In this document: positions 12,037 through 12,972 of the stretch, piece by piece
Layout of the letters: each line of letters opens with the position of its first letter
Position numbering within the stretch: position 1 is the stretch's first letter
Assembly: GCA_015069065.1 (NCBI GenBank)
Contig: SVJI01000024.1
Coordinates: 1-12,972, forward strand
Direction: 5' to 3'
Source of the DNA: Oscillospiraceae bacterium
GTDB lineage: Bacteria; Bacillota; Clostridia; UMGS1883
DNA: 12,972 nucleotides
The notes under the pieces: generated by a model
Database searches by the model: none
What the model saw: the letters and a program-made list of their open reading frames with translations, nothing else
What the model was told of the DNA's origin: nothing
Made by a program: the position numbers and the translations under genes

Positions 12037-12972
12037 TTACCATATCTTAAGCCGCTGCTCGATTGGAACATACATTCCGTCGCCCGCTTCTATACCAAAT
12101 GCCTCGTAAAATTCTTCATAATTTACCAGTACACGATTTATCCTTATCTTTGGGTCGCTGTGAAAGTCTGTCAGCATGGCATATTTGGCATATTCTCTGG
12201 TTCGTGTATTTACCCACGCTCTCGCCATAGAGGTATAGAGCTTTTTGTAGTCGAAGTTCTCTCTTTCTCCGCCAAGCTGAGTTATACATGCCACCGCTCC
12301 TAAATCGGCAATATTCTCGTTAAGTGTCAGTAATCCGTTATTGGGAACTGCACTTATTGCCTCATATCCGTCAAAGAAATCTACTGACTTACCACACAAG
12401 TCTGCAAACGCTCTGTAGTCCTCGTTTGACCACCAGTTTTCAATATTACCGTTTTCGTCAAATTTAGCTCCGCTGCTGTCAAACGCATGAGTAATTTCGT
12501 GGGCAATTATGTACCCAATTCCGCCGAGGTTTTCCTCATATGATGCATTTTTATCATAAAGCGGTGCCTGAAGAAGCGCTGCAGGAAATGTAATATCATT
12601 AGCCGATGAATCATAGCACGCATTTATGGTATGGGGATATATAATCCAACCGTTTCTGTCATGCTCCATCCCCTGCATCATTCCCTGATGATTAACCGCC
12701 GCCCTTGTTACAGAAAGCATGTTGTTAAAGTAAGTTCCGCCCTTGTTTGAGGGCAAAATCTCGACATCATCAATATATGTTTTAAATTCATCGGGATACC
12801 CGATTTTAACATTTATCGCATCCAGCTTTCTTACGGCAATTTCTTTTGTGGATTCGCTCATCCATTCAAGAGAGGCGATTCTCTTTTTAAATACCTCTAT
12901 AATGTCGTAAGCCATATGCTCTACATCCGCTCTGGACTTTTCATCAAAATACTTCTCCACATATATCTGACC
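12037..12972 (-). CDS. M13-family zinc metallopeptidase (neprilysin/PepO type), C-terminal part
   Basis: The frame is open to the right edge, so the N-terminal part is outside the window; about 311 residues are seen of a family that usually runs to 630-700. Visible are the gluzincin motif HEITH within IIAHEITHAFDSSG (codons at 12487-12501), the third-ligand motif NENIADLGA (around 12304-12321), a substrate-binding NACYDSSAND segment and the C-terminal KIRINRVLVNYEEFYEAFGI. It would be a zinc endopeptidase; secretion or membrane anchoring cannot be judged without the N-terminus. The protein ends in KIW, without the Cys of the CxxW ending of eukaryotic relatives. An internal GTG at 12958-12960 is not the start because the family match continues upstream (GQIYVEKYF). 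Confidence 0.93.
   Translation of the reverse strand, partial: GQIYVEKYFDEKSRADVEHMAYDIIEVFKKRIASLEWMSESTKEIAVRKLDAINVKIGYPDEFKTYIDDVEILPSNKGGTYFNNMLSVTRAAVNHQGMMQGMEHDRNGWIIYPHTINACYDSSANDITFPAALLQAPLYDKNASYEENLGGIGYIIAHEITHAFDSSGAKFDENGNIENWWSNEDYRAFADLCGKSVDFFDGYEAISAVPNNGLLTLNENIADLGAVACITQLGGERENFDYKKLYTSMARAWVNTRTREYAKYAMLTDFHSDPKIRINRVLVNYEEFYEAFGIEAGDGMYVPIEQRLKIW

Overview
The window reads as chromosomal DNA from an AT-rich, low-GC Gram-positive gut-type anaerobe, most likely a clostridium (Ruminococcaceae/Oscillospirales-like). The evidence is strong AGGAGG ribosome binding sites, sigma-A promoters of TTGACA/TATAAT type, a THI-box upstream of thiT, a B12-dependent-type radical SAM protein with a DUF4080-like tail, and an SCP2-like protein with an AAKK-rich tail. 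This placement is an inference from gene content, not a taxonomic assignment.

Left part (1-4033): an accessory-looking block. A class II glutamine amidotransferase frame that has lost its N-terminal half (1-467, minus) abuts the end of an unusual TIM-barrel-like glycosidase gene (458-2002). An AraC-type regulator with a TTG start (2085-2927) sits just upstream of that gene on the same strand. A divergent metal-dependent amidohydrolase (3266-4033) follows across a 338-bp regulatory gap. These three intact genes look like a small catabolic locus of unknown substrate.

Middle (4034-4857): an 824-bp gene-free stretch full of tRNA scrap. It holds a 3' piece of tRNA-Cys (minus), a 3' piece of tRNA-Glu(CTC) (plus), and a second 18-bp copy of the tRNA-Glu 3' end 204 bp further on. 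It also holds hairpins and clusters of TGACTG-type repeats on both sides of the tRNA-Cys piece. Two terminators with the same stem bound the whole. This is what the attachment-site relics of tRNA-targeting integrative elements look like, and it probably marks the edge of the accessory block.

Right part (4858-12972): ordinary-looking chromosome. It carries an SCP2-like protein with a histone-H1-like tail, a diacylglycerol/lipid kinase, and a nucleotidyltransferase-sugar kinase pair (overlapping by 11 nt) with a divergent AraC regulator. That AraC gene runs tail-to-tail with zero spacing into a B12-binding radical SAM gene. Next come a TPP riboswitch with its terminator controlling the thiamine transporter subunit ThiT, and the C-terminal half of an M13 metallopeptidase that runs off the right edge.

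The kinase and nucleotidyltransferase most likely activate a hexosamine to a nucleotide sugar under the divergent AraC protein. The lead worth following is the tRNA-fragment region, including its compact 204-bp repeat-bounded unit.
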